Notes under the pieces: generated by a model
What the model saw: the letters and a program-made list of their open reading frames with translations, nothing else
Told to the model about the DNA's origin: nothing
The model's database searches: none
Origin: Novosphingobium sp.
GTDB taxonomy: Bacteria > Pseudomonadota > Alphaproteobacteria > Sphingomonadales > Sphingomonadaceae
Length of the DNA stretch: 64,000 bases
Direction: 5' to 3'
Assembly: GCF_030699305.1 (NCBI RefSeq)
Contig: NZ_JAUYNB010000038.1
Coordinates: 186,001-250,000 of the forward strand
Program-made: the position numbers and the translations under genes
Shown: positions 1 to 8,600 of the stretch, piece after piece
Position numbering within the stretch: position 1 is the stretch's first letter
How the letters are laid out: each line of letters starts with the position of its first letter

Positions 1-124
1 CGATGATCTCGCCGGAGCTGTCATTGCTTTCGGCGCTTGGCAAAGCGTCCTGCGCGAGTGCGGTGGTGGCGCCAAATCCCATCAGCATGGTAGCGCCAAG
101 CAGCGTGTTGCGGAACAATTTCAT
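1..124 (-). CDS. TonB-dependent receptor, N-terminal fragment (runs off left edge)
   Basis: Reading the minus strand from the ATG at 124 gives MKLFRNTLLGATMLMGFG..., a signal peptide ending near TTALAQ, then an acidic stretch leading into GEII. That arrangement precedes the (I/V)VTAQ segment of sphingomonad TonB-dependent receptors, and the two full-length receptors in this window start the same way. Only about 41 residues are inside the window, so the plug and barrel cannot be checked. It is transcribed away from the guanidine/urea carboxylase operon. The receptor call is inference from the signal peptide and the start of the TonB-box region; another secreted protein is possible. Confidence 0.55.
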   Translation of the reverse strand, partial: MKLFRNTLLGATMLMGFGATTALAQDALPSAESNDSSGEII

Positions 125-435
125 AGTCACTGCAAACCCCCTTATTATGAGCCTGTGGTTGAGTGACACCCTTCTCCCCTGGCGCTCTGGCTAAGCCGGC
201 ACCTTATTGACCGCCGACGCGGCCAGCTTGCTTAAGAATTCCATTCCCCCACCCGCAACTTGCGCTGGGTCTGATCCGGCGCTGCCAATGCGCAGCGTCG
301 TTGTCGTGCAAACCATCAGGGACCGCCGAAAGACCTGCAAGCACTGGCACAGCGACATCGCCGAAAATCGGCATTGCATCGCTTGAAACAGCGGTATTGC
401 AGCTTGGCTCTCGATTCCCGAACCCTCACTTTTTG

Positions 436-469
436 AATCGGCGATGCCCGTATTGTCACATCGCCGATT
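436..469. repeat. Perfect inverted repeat, 11-bp arms, 12-nt spacer
   Basis: AATCGGCGATG at 436-446 is repeated in exact inverted form (CATCGCCGATT) at 459-469. No T-run follows on either strand in the sense needed for a terminator. A smaller related dyad, GCCGA-AAA-TCGGC, lies about 70 bases upstream and shares the ATCGCCGA core. It could be an operator or a REP-like palindrome. Confidence 0.6.
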
Positions 470-503
470 GTCGTCCGTCGCCCGCCAGCTTGGGGGCGAT
501 GAG

Positions 504-517
504 CCATAACGTTATGG
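504..517. promoter_or_regulatory. 14-bp perfect palindrome CCATAACGTTATGG, candidate operator
   Basis: The sequence is identical on both strands. Its core AACGTTAT occurs again at about 828-835, overlapping the left arm of the dyad just upstream of the transporter operon. Two copies of one core in a divergent promoter region suggest binding by a regulator, but which one is unknown. Confidence 0.4.
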
Positions 518-832
518 ATATTACGAAATCCGTCAAGCGTAATAATTCCGCACTTGCTCAGTATGACTCGAATTGATGCTGCACCGCACAAATCCGCTGT
601 TTTCGGGGATCATCGGCACGCAAATGGTGCTCGCCTGAAACACGCCCAGGCCCTCCGGCGCGTTGCGGCGGCGAGCAGACATGCGAATCGCATCGTCCGT
701 CACGCGGGCTTTCATCACAGCAGGCCCGGCAGGCCGGGGAATCGGGGATTGCGCGCTACGGGCAGGGATCCGCTGGACCAACCGGGCGCGCAGCGCGGCG
801 ATCGAGGGCTGTCACCCTCAAGGCCGCAACGT

Positions 833-858
833 TATTACCCTTTCTTGAGATGGTAATA
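833..858. promoter_or_regulatory. Inverted repeat TATTACC-N12-GGTAATA upstream of the importer operon
   Basis: Seven-base arms are separated by 12 bases, ending 60 bases before the first ATG of the operon. The total span of 26 bp is close to the 28-bp NikR operator of E. coli (GTATGA-N16-TCATAC), and a NikR-like protein is encoded in this operon. A T-run (859-864) follows the right arm, so a weak AT-rich terminator or attenuator is the alternative reading. Confidence 0.4.
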
Positions 859-918
859 TTTTTTGATGGACAAGAGTCAGGACTGTGGTGATGCTGCAGT
901 GCGAAAGGAAATCGAATC

Positions 919-2001
919 ATGATCAAGCTGGTTGGCAAATTCGGCGCTGGGGTGCTGATGGCTGGAGCGCTCATGCTGACAGCCTGTTCGCAGTCGTCCG
1001 CGCCCGAAACGGAGCAGCGCACGGAATTCAACATCGGCTGGTCGATCTATGCCGGATGGATGCCCTGGCCCTATGCCCAGCAAGCCGGGATCGTGAAGAA
1101 ATGGGGCGACAAATACGGCATCAAGATCAATCTTGTGCAGGTCAACGACTACGTTGAATCGGTCAACCAGTACACCGCCGGCAAGTTTGACGGCGTGACC
1201 GTGACCAACATGGACGCCCTCACGATTCCTGCGGCTGGCGGCAAAGACACCAGCGCCATTATTGTCGGCGATTATTCGAACGGCAATGATGGCATCCTGC
1301 TGAAGGACGCGACTTCGCTCAGCGCGATCAAGAACCGCTCGATCTATCTGGTCGAGCTGTCGGTCTCGCACTATCTGCTGGCGCGCGGGCTGGAAAAGGC
1401 CGGTCTGAAATCCACCGACGTCAAGACGATCAACACGTCCGACGCCGACATCGTCAGCGCCTTCGGGTCGCCGGATGTCACCGCAGCCGTGACGTGGAAC
1501 CCGCAACTCTCGGTCATGAAAGCCACGCCGGGGGCGAACCTGGTGTTCAGCTCGGCCGATATTCCGGGCGAAATTCTTGACCTCATGGTCGTCGACACCG
1601 CCACGCTCAAGGCCAACCCGAACCTTGGCAAGGCGCTCGCCGGCATCTGGTACGAGACGGTTGCGCTGATGCAGCGTCAGGATGCGCAAGGCAAGGCGGC
1701 CCGCGCGGCGATGGCCAAACTGTCCGGCGCGACGCCCGAAATGTTCGACGCCCAGCTTGCGACGACATTCCTTTATACCGATCCCAAGGCTGGCGTCGCG
1801 GCCACAGTATCGCCCGCGCTGGTCTCGACCATGACGCTGGTGCGCGATTTCAGCTTTTCGAAGGGCTTGTTCAACGGCGCGACGTCAGCCGACATGGTCG
1901 GAATCGGATTTCCCGGCGGGAAGACGCTTGGCGATCCCCAACGCGTGACGCTCCGCTTTGACGACAGCTTCATGCAGCTCGCCGCCGACGGAAAGCTCTG
2001 A
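919..2001 (+). CDS. ABC transporter substrate-binding lipoprotein of the guanidine/urea carboxylase operon
   Basis: This 360-residue protein has a lipoprotein signal with lipobox LTAC (Cys23), so it should be anchored on the periplasmic face of the inner membrane. The body resembles NMT1/SsuA-type binding proteins (NIGWSIYAGWMPW near the mature N-terminus), the type found beside urea carboxylase genes and annotated there as a putative urea ABC transporter binding protein. It is followed by a permease and an ATPase of the nitrate/sulfonate/taurine class. With carboxyguanidine-deiminase-type genes downstream, the cargo could be guanidine rather than urea; the sequence does not settle this. The ATG at 919 follows a GAAAGGAAA ribosome site. 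Confidence 0.85.
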   Translation: MIKLVGKFGAGVLMAGALMLTACSQSSAPETEQRTEFNIGWSIYAGWMPWPYAQQAGIVKKWGDKYGIKINLVQVNDYVESVNQYTAGKFDGVTVTNMDALTIPAAGGKDTSAIIVGDYSNGNDGILLKDATSLSAIKNRSIYLVELSVSHYLLARGLEKAGLKSTDVKTINTSDADIVSAFGSPDVTAAVTWNPQLSVMKATPGANLVFSSADIPGEILDLMVVDTATLKANPNLGKALAGIWYETVALMQRQDAQGKAARAAMAKLSGATPEMFDAQLATTFLYTDPKAGVAATVSPALVSTMTLVRDFSFSKGLFNGATSADMVGIGFPGGKTLGDPQRVTLRFDDSFMQLAADGKL

Positions 2002-2038
2002 TCGCGTTCTGCCAAGACAGCGAGGTTCAGGAACGATC

Positions 2039-2854
2039 ATGCGTTGGGTAAACCGTCATGCAAGTCGGAGCGAGCGCATCCTGCTGGGTTCGCTGCCGAT
2101 CCTGTCGCTGGTGCTGCTGTATCTGTTCGCGGCGGCCCAGCGCCATGCCGCCAACCCGGTGGACAAGATCCTGCCGCTGCCCGCCAGCATGGCCCGCAGC
2201 ATGTATGCGTTGATGTTCCAGGCTGACCAGCTCAGCGGACAGTTCGTGTTCTGGGTTGATACGCTGGCCAGCCTGCAGCGGCTTGGCCTGGGACTGGGGA
2301 TCGCAACGGTCACGGCGTTGATTGTCGGGCTGGTGCTGGGAGTGCTGCCGCCGGTGCGGGCCACGCTGGGGCCGTTGGTGACGGGCATCGCGGTCATTCC
2401 CCCAATCGCTTTGCTCCCGATCCTGTTTATTGCCCTGGGGCTTGGGGAAACAGCGAAGGTTGCGCTGATCGTCATCGGGATCGCCCCGGTCATGGTGCGC
2501 GACATCGCCGCCCATGTCGCCGCCCTGCCAGCCGAACAGATCGTCAAGGCGCAGACGCTGGGGGCCAGTTCCTGGCAGATCATGATCCGGGTCGCGCTGC
2601 CGCAAGCCATGCCGCGCCTGATCCAGACGGTGCGACTTTCGCTCGGCCCGGCCTGGGTGTTCCTGATTTCGGCCGAGGCGATCGCGTCGGATGTCGGGCT
2701 TGGTTACCGGATATTCCTCGTCCGGCGCTATCTCTCGATGGACGTGATCATCCCTTACGTGGCGTGGATCGCGCTGCTGGCGATCCTGATGGACGTGATG
2801 CTTGCCCGCCTCAGCAAACGCGGGTTTCCGTGGGCGCACGGAGCAAGCCATTGA
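2039..2854 (+). CDS. ABC transporter permease
   Basis: A 271-residue inner-membrane protein with about six hydrophobic segments. It has the binding-protein-dependent permease signature region (AQTLGASSWQIMIRVALPQAMP, around residue 195), where the EAA loop docks on the ATPase. It belongs to the SsuC/TauC-like class. The ORF track starts at 1958, but the ATG at 2039 (MRWVNRHASR) lies after the upstream gene stop and is preferred. It overlaps the ATPase gene by four bases, so the two are probably translationally coupled. It should import the ligand of the preceding lipoprotein. Confidence 0.85.
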   Translation: MRWVNRHASRSERILLGSLPILSLVLLYLFAAAQRHAANPVDKILPLPASMARSMYALMFQADQLSGQFVFWVDTLASLQRLGLGLGIATVTALIVGLVLGVLPPVRATLGPLVTGIAVIPPIALLPILFIALGLGETAKVALIVIGIAPVMVRDIAAHVAALPAEQIVKAQTLGASSWQIMIRVALPQAMPRLIQTVRLSLGPAWVFLISAEAIASDVGLGYRIFLVRRYLSMDVIIPYVAWIALLAILMDVMLARLSKRGFPWAHGASH

Positions 2855-3645
2855 GCGACCATCCCGCCCCCATCCTGAGCCTGCAGAACGTCTGGGTCGA
2901 ATATGGCGACAAGATCGTGCTCGAGAAGGTCGACCTTGATATCGCGGAGGGCTCGTTCGTCTCGATCATCGGACCTTCGGGCGCGGGCAAGAGCAGTCTG
3001 CTGCGGCTCATCCTGGGTCAGGAGCGTCCTACCCGGGGGAAGATCATGCTTGATGGCCGGCCGCTCGCCCCCGAATGCGGGCCGGACCGGGGCGTCGTTT
3101 TCCAGCGCTATTCGGTGTTCCCGCACTTGTCGGTGCTGGGCAACACGGTGTTCGGACTGGAATGTGAACAGGCGCCGCTGCTCGCGCGGCTGTTCGGCTT
3201 CGCCCGCCGGGCAGCCACGGCCGAAGCGACCGAGATGCTGAACGCGGTCGGCCTGGGCAATTCCCTGCATCAGTACCCCGCGCAGCTTTCGGGCGGCATG
3301 CAGCAGCGGCTGGCCATCGCGCAGGCCCTGATCAAGCGCCCCCGCATCCTGTTGCTCGATGAACCGTTCGGTGCGCTCGATCCCGGCATCCGGGCCGATA
3401 TGCATGGCCTGATCAAGCAGCTGTGGCGCGATTATGCACTGACGATCATCATGGTAACGCACGATATCCGTGAGGCATTCACGCTTGGTACGCGGGTCCT
3501 CGCGCTCGACAAACGCCGCCACGATCCGCACGCGCCGCATCGCTTCGGTGCGACCGCAGTCTATGATCTTGCCCTGCGCGGCGACGCCGATCCCGCGGCG
3601 GCCGAAGCCTTGTCCGTTTCACTCAACCAAGTTTCCAGCAGCTAG
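2851..3645 (+). CDS. ABC transporter ATP-binding protein
   Basis: A 264-residue ATPase energising the importer. Visible motifs in order are Walker A GPSGAGKSS (about residues 41-49), Q-loop region VVFQRYSVFPHLSV, signature LSGGMQQR, Walker B ILLLDEPFGALD and the switch histidine in VTHD. I chose the TTG at 2851 because GGAG lies seven bases upstream and the TTGA overlap with the permease stop matches the coupled style of this operon; a GTG at 2830 is the alternative. Family: SsuB/TauB/NrtD-like. Confidence 0.88.
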   Translation: MSDHPAPILSLQNVWVEYGDKIVLEKVDLDIAEGSFVSIIGPSGAGKSSLLRLILGQERPTRGKIMLDGRPLAPECGPDRGVVFQRYSVFPHLSVLGNTVFGLECEQAPLLARLFGFARRAATAEATEMLNAVGLGNSLHQYPAQLSGGMQQRLAIAQALIKRPRILLLDEPFGALDPGIRADMHGLIKQLWRDYALTIIMVTHDIREAFTLGTRVLALDKRRHDPHAPHRFGATAVYDLALRGDADPAAAEALSVSLNQVSSS

Positions 3646-3658
3646 AAGAGGCCCCACC

Positions 3659-4135
3659 GTGAGCACCGAACCTGCAAGCCTCGCCCGGCTCTCGATGAGC
3701 CTCCCCGCCGCACTGTTCCGGCAGCTCGACACCATGGTGGAGGAACGCGGTCTGCCCTCGCGCTCCCAGCTGATCGCCGAACTGATCCGCCATGCCCTGG
3801 CGGAACACGAAGCCTACACCCGTCCGGAAGAGATGCTCGCGGGGACCATCACCATCGTCTACCGCGGCGATCGCGGCCGCGTGCGCCATCAGCTGGCCCA
3901 GACGCAGGCCGAATATCTCAAAGAGGTCATCTCCTCCCAGCACGTCTTCCTTGAAGATGACCAGTCGCTGGAAGTCCTGCTGGTGCAAGCCCCCGCCGTG
4001 CGGCTGAAAGACCTGTGCGATGCGCTGCGCCGGGTGCGCGGGGTGCATCAGCTCCAGCTTGTCACCACCACCGCACTACTGCCGCCGCTGCATGAGCCGG
4101 ACGGCAGCGAACTTGCCGAAGGAGCCGCCGCATGA
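3659..4135 (+). CDS. NikR-like ribbon-helix-helix regulator lacking most nickel ligands
   Basis: A 158-residue protein starting at a GTG. The N-terminal half is a ribbon-helix-helix DNA-binding domain (LARLSMSLPAALFRQLDTMV...). The C-terminal half matches the ACT-like NikR sensor domain (TITIVYRG ... HVFLEDDQSLEVLLV). E. coli NikR binds Ni with His76, His87, His89 and Cys95. By eye these positions here are Ala, His, Phe and Ser, so only one ligand remains and classical high-affinity nickel sensing is unlikely. It sits inside the operon and overlaps the next gene by ATGA, suggesting it regulates this operon in response to another ligand, perhaps guanidine or a pathway metabolite (inference). 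Confidence 0.75.
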   Translation: MSTEPASLARLSMSLPAALFRQLDTMVEERGLPSRSQLIAELIRHALAEHEAYTRPEEMLAGTITIVYRGDRGRVRHQLAQTQAEYLKEVISSQHVFLEDDQSLEVLLVQAPAVRLKDLCDALRRVRGVHQLQLVTTTALLPPLHEPDGSELAEGAAA

Positions 4136-4956
4136 GTGCCATCCTTGCCGATCCCAAGTCCGCCCGCGATCACGCCCGCAGCATGGCTGGCACCGTGGTC
4201 GATGCCATGCCGGTGCTGCCACCAGTTGCCGATGACTTGCCCGCCGACGTGCCGGCCAGCGAACTGGTGTGGGAAGAGACCATCGCGGCGGGCGGCTACG
4301 CGACCCGGCGGCTGGGGCGGGGCACGCGGCTGCGGCTGATCGACCTGCAGGGCGATGCCTGCGCGTCGCTGCTGTTGTTCAACGCCGAACTGCCGAGCGA
4401 ACGGCTCAACGTCGCTGACACGGTCAAGGTCCAGTGGAACGCCTATCTTGGGCAGGGCAAGCTGCTGCTGTCCGATATGGGCCGCGTGCTGATGAGCTTT
4501 CTTGAGGACAGCGCAGGCACGCACGATGCGTTCTGCGGAACGTCCAACGCGGCAACCAACGCTGCGAAATATGGTGAAGGCCGCAACAGCGGCTCCTGTC
4601 CCAGCGGACGCGACCGCTTCCTCCTCGGCGCGGCAAAGCATGGGTTGCAGCGCCGCGATGTCCATCCTTGCGTGAACCTGTTCAAAGGCGCGGCAATTGC
4701 GGCGGACGGCACGATCGTTCCGCAGGTCGGTCCGTTTGCACCGGGCCGCAGCGTCATTCTGCGCGCCGAGATGGATGTAATCGTCGTGATCGCCAATTGC
4801 CCGCACGTGCTGGACCCGCGCGCGGCCTGGACGGTGTCGCCGCTGCGGGCGACCGCCTGGCGCGGACCGGCAACGCCTGAAGACGATCCTGTCCGGATGG
4901 CGACACCCGAAGGGCTGCGTGCCTTCCTGAACGTCGAAGACTATTTCCGCCGCTGA
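4132..4956 (+). CDS. Urea amidolyase-associated protein UAAP1 / DUF1989, carboxyguanidine deiminase subunit
   Basis: A 274-residue cytosolic protein of the DUF1989 family, once named urea carboxylase-associated protein. In characterised systems two DUF1989 paralogs (CgdA and CgdB) form carboxyguanidine deiminase, converting carboxyguanidine to allophanate plus ammonia. Conserved Cys-containing segments are visible: CGTSNAATNAAKYG, HPCVNLFKG and RAEMDVIVVIANCPH; the last is nearly identical in the next gene. Compared with its paralog it carries an extra N-terminal extension. It overlaps the regulator gene by four bases. I cannot say which of CgdA or CgdB it is. Confidence 0.82.
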   Translation: MSAILADPKSARDHARSMAGTVVDAMPVLPPVADDLPADVPASELVWEETIAAGGYATRRLGRGTRLRLIDLQGDACASLLLFNAELPSERLNVADTVKVQWNAYLGQGKLLLSDMGRVLMSFLEDSAGTHDAFCGTSNAATNAAKYGEGRNSGSCPSGRDRFLLGAAKHGLQRRDVHPCVNLFKGAAIAADGTIVPQVGPFAPGRSVILRAEMDVIVVIANCPHVLDPRAAWTVSPLRATAWRGPATPEDDPVRMATPEGLRAFLNVEDYFRR

Positions 4957-4988
4957 CCTTTCCGCTGCTGAAAAGGAAACATTCCGCC

Positions 4989-5624
4989 ATGAGCGCCGAT
5001 CCCCATCTCTCCGGCCTGTCCGGCTCCGTTCTTCACGATGTGATCGTGCCCGCGCGGGCACCGTGGCTGCATCATCTCGCGGCCGGGCAGACGCTGCGGA
5101 TTGTCGATCTGGAAGGCAACCAGGCCGTCGATTTCCTGCTTTACGCCACTGCCGATGATGCCGAGCGATACAGCGCCCAGGACACAGTGGCAGCGCAAGG
5201 CAACCTGTTCCTGCGCAAAGGCACGGTGCTGCGATCGAACGAAGGCCGGCCGATGATGGTCATCGCCGCCACGTCGGTCGATTACCACGATACCATCGGC
5301 GGGGCTTGCTCGTGCGAGTCCAACACGCTGCGTTACGGCCACCACACCAAGGCCGAGCACGCCTGCGTCGAGAACTTCCTGGAGGCGAACCTGCGGGAAG
5401 GGCGCGGCAAACGCGACATCGTCTCCAACATCAACTTCTTCATGAACGTGCCGGTCGAACCGGATGGATCGCTGGGCATTGTTGACGGGATTTCCGCGCC
5501 GGGGCTTACCGTGGACTTGCGCGCCGAGATGGACGTCACCGTGGTCGTGTCCAACTGCCCGCAGATCAACAACCCCTGCAACGGCTTCAATCCAACCCCC
5601 GTCCGCATGATTGTCGCCGCATGA
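4989..5624 (+). CDS. Urea amidolyase-associated protein UAAP2 / DUF1989, carboxyguanidine deiminase subunit
   Basis: A 211-residue second DUF1989 protein, paralogous to the preceding one. It has matching segments CSCESNTLRYG, HACVENFLEA and RAEMDVTVVVSNCPQ, plus the common GxxLRIVDLEGNQ-type N-terminal strand. Two adjacent DUF1989 genes in front of a carboxylase and allophanate hydrolase are the hallmark of guanidine-degrading loci. The start follows an AAAAGGAAA ribosome site. The stop overlaps the carboxylase start as ATGA, implying coupled expression and stoichiometric production. Confidence 0.83.
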   Translation: MSADPHLSGLSGSVLHDVIVPARAPWLHHLAAGQTLRIVDLEGNQAVDFLLYATADDAERYSAQDTVAAQGNLFLRKGTVLRSNEGRPMMVIAATSVDYHDTIGGACSCESNTLRYGHHTKAEHACVENFLEANLREGRGKRDIVSNINFFMNVPVEPDGSLGIVDGISAPGLTVDLRAEMDVTVVVSNCPQINNPCNGFNPTPVRMIVAA

Positions 5625-8600
5625 GCTTCGACACGGTTCTCATTGCCAACCGCGGCGCAATTGCCACGCGGATCATTCGCACCTTGCGGCGCATGGGGCT
5701 GCGCTCTGTCGCGGTCTATTCGGACGCCGATGTGGACTCGCTGCATGTGGCCCTGGCGGACGAAGCCGTATGCATCGGCGGCGCCCGGGCCACGGAGAGC
5801 TATCTCAACGTCGCCGCGATCCTTGACGCAGCGCGCAAGACCGGCGCCGGGGCGATTCATCCCGGCTATGGCTTTCTGGCCGAAAACGCCGAATTTGCCG
5901 AGGCTTGCGCCGGGGCGGGGATCGTGTTCATCGGCCCGACGCCGGACAACATCCGCACCTTCGGCCTGAAGCACAGCGCGCGCGCGCTCGCCGCTGCCCA
6001 CGGGGTGCCGCTGGCACCGGGCACCGACCTGCTCACCGATGAAGCCGAAGCGGCCCGCGCCGCGCAGGAGATCGGCTTCCCGATCATGCTGAAAGCAACC
6101 GCAGGCGGCGGCGGCATCGGCATGCGCATTTGCGAGAACGAAGCCGACGTCCGCGAAGGCTTTGCCGCCGTCGCCCGTCAGGGGCTGGGCAACTTCGGCG
6201 ATGCCGGGGTGTTCCTTGAACGCTATATCCGCAAGGCCCGGCACATCGAGGTCCAGATCTTCGGTGACGGCCAGGGCCGGATCGCGGCGCTTGGCGAACG
6301 CGATTGCTCGCTCCAGCGCCGCAACCAGAAAGTGGTTGAAGAGGCCCCGGCGCCGCTGCTGCCGCCCGCCGTGCGTGCCGGGCTGATTGCCGCTGCGATC
6401 CAGCTGGGCGAGGCTGCGCGCTATCAGTCGGCCGGCACGGTCGAGTTCCTGTACGACGCCGAGCGCCAGGAGTTTTTCTTCCTTGAAATGAACACCCGCC
6501 TGCAGGTCGAACACGGCGTGACCGAAGAGGTCATGGGTATCGACCTGGTCGAATGGATGGTGCGCGGCGGGCTGGCGGATTACAGCTTCCTGGACACCGC
6601 CCCGACAGAACCGGTCGGCCATTCGGTGCAAGTGCGGCTGTACGCCGAAGATCCCGCGCTCGATTATCGTCCGACATCGGGCACGCTGACCGCCGTGGAT
6701 TTTCCCGCCAACATCCGTGCGGAAACATGGTGCATGGCCGGTAGCACCGTCAGCATCTGGTATGATCCGATGCTGGCCAAGCTGATCGTTCACGCGCCGA
6801 CCCGCGAAGCAGCCGTGACGGCCATGCAGACCGCGCTGGAGCACAGCCGGGTCGATGGCATCGAAACGAACCTGCGGTGGCTGCGCGATGTGGTCCGATC
6901 GCCCGCGTTCGTCAGCGGCGAGGTGTCCACCCGCGCGCTTGATACGGTCGCCTATCAGCCCCGCAGCATCCAGGTGATCAGCGGCGGCACTGCCACGACC
7001 GTGCAGGATTGGCCGGGCCGGCAGAGCCTCTGGTCGGTCGGGGTTCCGCCGTCCGGGCCGATGGACGATCAATCGTTCCGGCTTGGCAACCGCCTGCTGG
7101 GCAATCCCGAAGGCACGACCGGGCTTGAAGTAACGATCACCGGGCCGACGCTTCTGTTCAACGCGCCGGGCTCCATTTGCCTGACGGGCGCCGATTTCGG
7201 GGCAACGCTGGACGGCGAACCGGTTCAGCGCGGTGTGCCGATTGCGGTCGCCGCCGGTCAGACGCTGGCGCTTGGCCGGATTTCGGGCGGCGGTATGCGC
7301 GGCTATATCCTGTTCGCGGGCGGACTGGACATTGCGCCTTATCTCGGTAGCCGCAGCACTTTCGAGCTTGGGCAATTCGGTGGCCATGCCGCGCGCCGCC
7401 TGCTGGCGGGCGATACGCTCCATCTGGGCAGTGAGCGCACGGCCAGCGCGCTGGACGCGGCGGCGGCTCCGCTGCTCGCGAATGAATGGACCTTGCGCGT
7501 CCTCTATGGTCCGCACGGCGCGCCCGACTTTTTCACCGATGACGATGTCGACACTTTCGTCGCGGCCGAATGGCAGGTCCACTACAACAGCAATCGCACC
7601 GGCGTGCGCCTAATCGGCCCCAAGCCGCAGTGGGCGCGCAAGGACGGCGGCGAGGCCGGGCTGCATCCGTCCAACATCCACGACAATCCCTATGCCATTG
7701 GCGCGGTGGATTTCACCGGCGACATGCCGATCATCCTTGGTCCGGATGGCCCGTCGCTGGGCGGCTTTGTCTGCCCGTTTGTGGTCATCGCCGCCGATCG
7801 CTGGAAAATCGGCCAGCTGTCACCGGGTGACAAGCTGCGCTTCGCCCCGGTCAATGCCGAGGATGCTGTTGCAGCGGACACCCAGCAGCGCAGCCTGCTG
7901 GCGACCGGGAAGGGCTGCGTCGCCAGTCCGGCCCGGCCCATCAGCACGCTGTCACCGATCCTCTGCGAGATCGCAGCCGCGCAGCAGCGCCCGCGAACCG
8001 TCTATCGCCAGCAGGGTGATCGCAACATCCTGGTCGAATACGGGCCGATCGTGCTCGATATCGAGCTGCGCATCCGCGTGCAGGCACTGATGACCGAGCT
8101 TGAGCGGCTCGCCCTGCCTGGCGTGATCGACATCGTGCCGGGTATCCGCTCGCTGCAGTTCCATTTTGACGGCCAGACCATGACCCAAGGCGCGGCACTG
8201 GCCGCGCTGATCGCCGCCGAGGAGCGGCTGGGCGATCTGGAGGATTTCACCATCCCTTCACGCATCGTCCATCTGCCGCTCAGCTGGCGCGATCCGGCGA
8301 CGATTGAAACGATCGAGAAGTACATGGGCGCGGTGCGCGACGATGCGCCGTGGTGCCCGGACAACATCGAGTTCATCCGGCGGATCAACGGCCTGCCCGA
8401 TGTGGCGGCGGTCGAGAACCTGATCTTCGAGGCGAACTATCTCGTGCTGGGCCTGGGCGACGTTTACCTCGGCGCCCCGGTGGCAACGCCGGTCGATCCG
8501 CGCCACCGGCTGGTGACGACCAAGTACAACCCCGCCCGCACCTGGACGCCGCCCAATGTCGTCGGGATCGGCGGCGCCTATATGTGTATTTACGGCATGG

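Larger units (their letters stand above)
125..918. other. Long divergent intergenic region without a convincing gene
   Basis: About 800 bases separate the receptor start from the binding-protein start. Overlapping small ORFs exist on both strands, but none has a recognisable motif or a good ribosome site. The stretch carries three clear dyads (436-469, 504-517, 833-858), listed separately, so it is best read as a large regulatory region or as DNA left by an old rearrangement. Confidence 0.6.

Noticed and set aside
533-781. 82-codon minus-strand ORF in the divergent region
   Set aside because: No recognisable domain, no ribosome site and overlap with competing plus-strand frames; not enough to call a gene.
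540-918. Guanidine riboswitch upstream of the importer operon
   Set aside because: I looked for the ykkC-type conserved blocks and for paired ACGR-loop hairpins of the mini-ykkC type and saw neither. A covariance-model search would be decisive.
5333-7582. 749-codon minus-strand ORF
   Set aside because: It lies antisense to the biotin carboxylase with full domain motifs on the plus strand; the long open frame is a by-product of high GC and codon bias.
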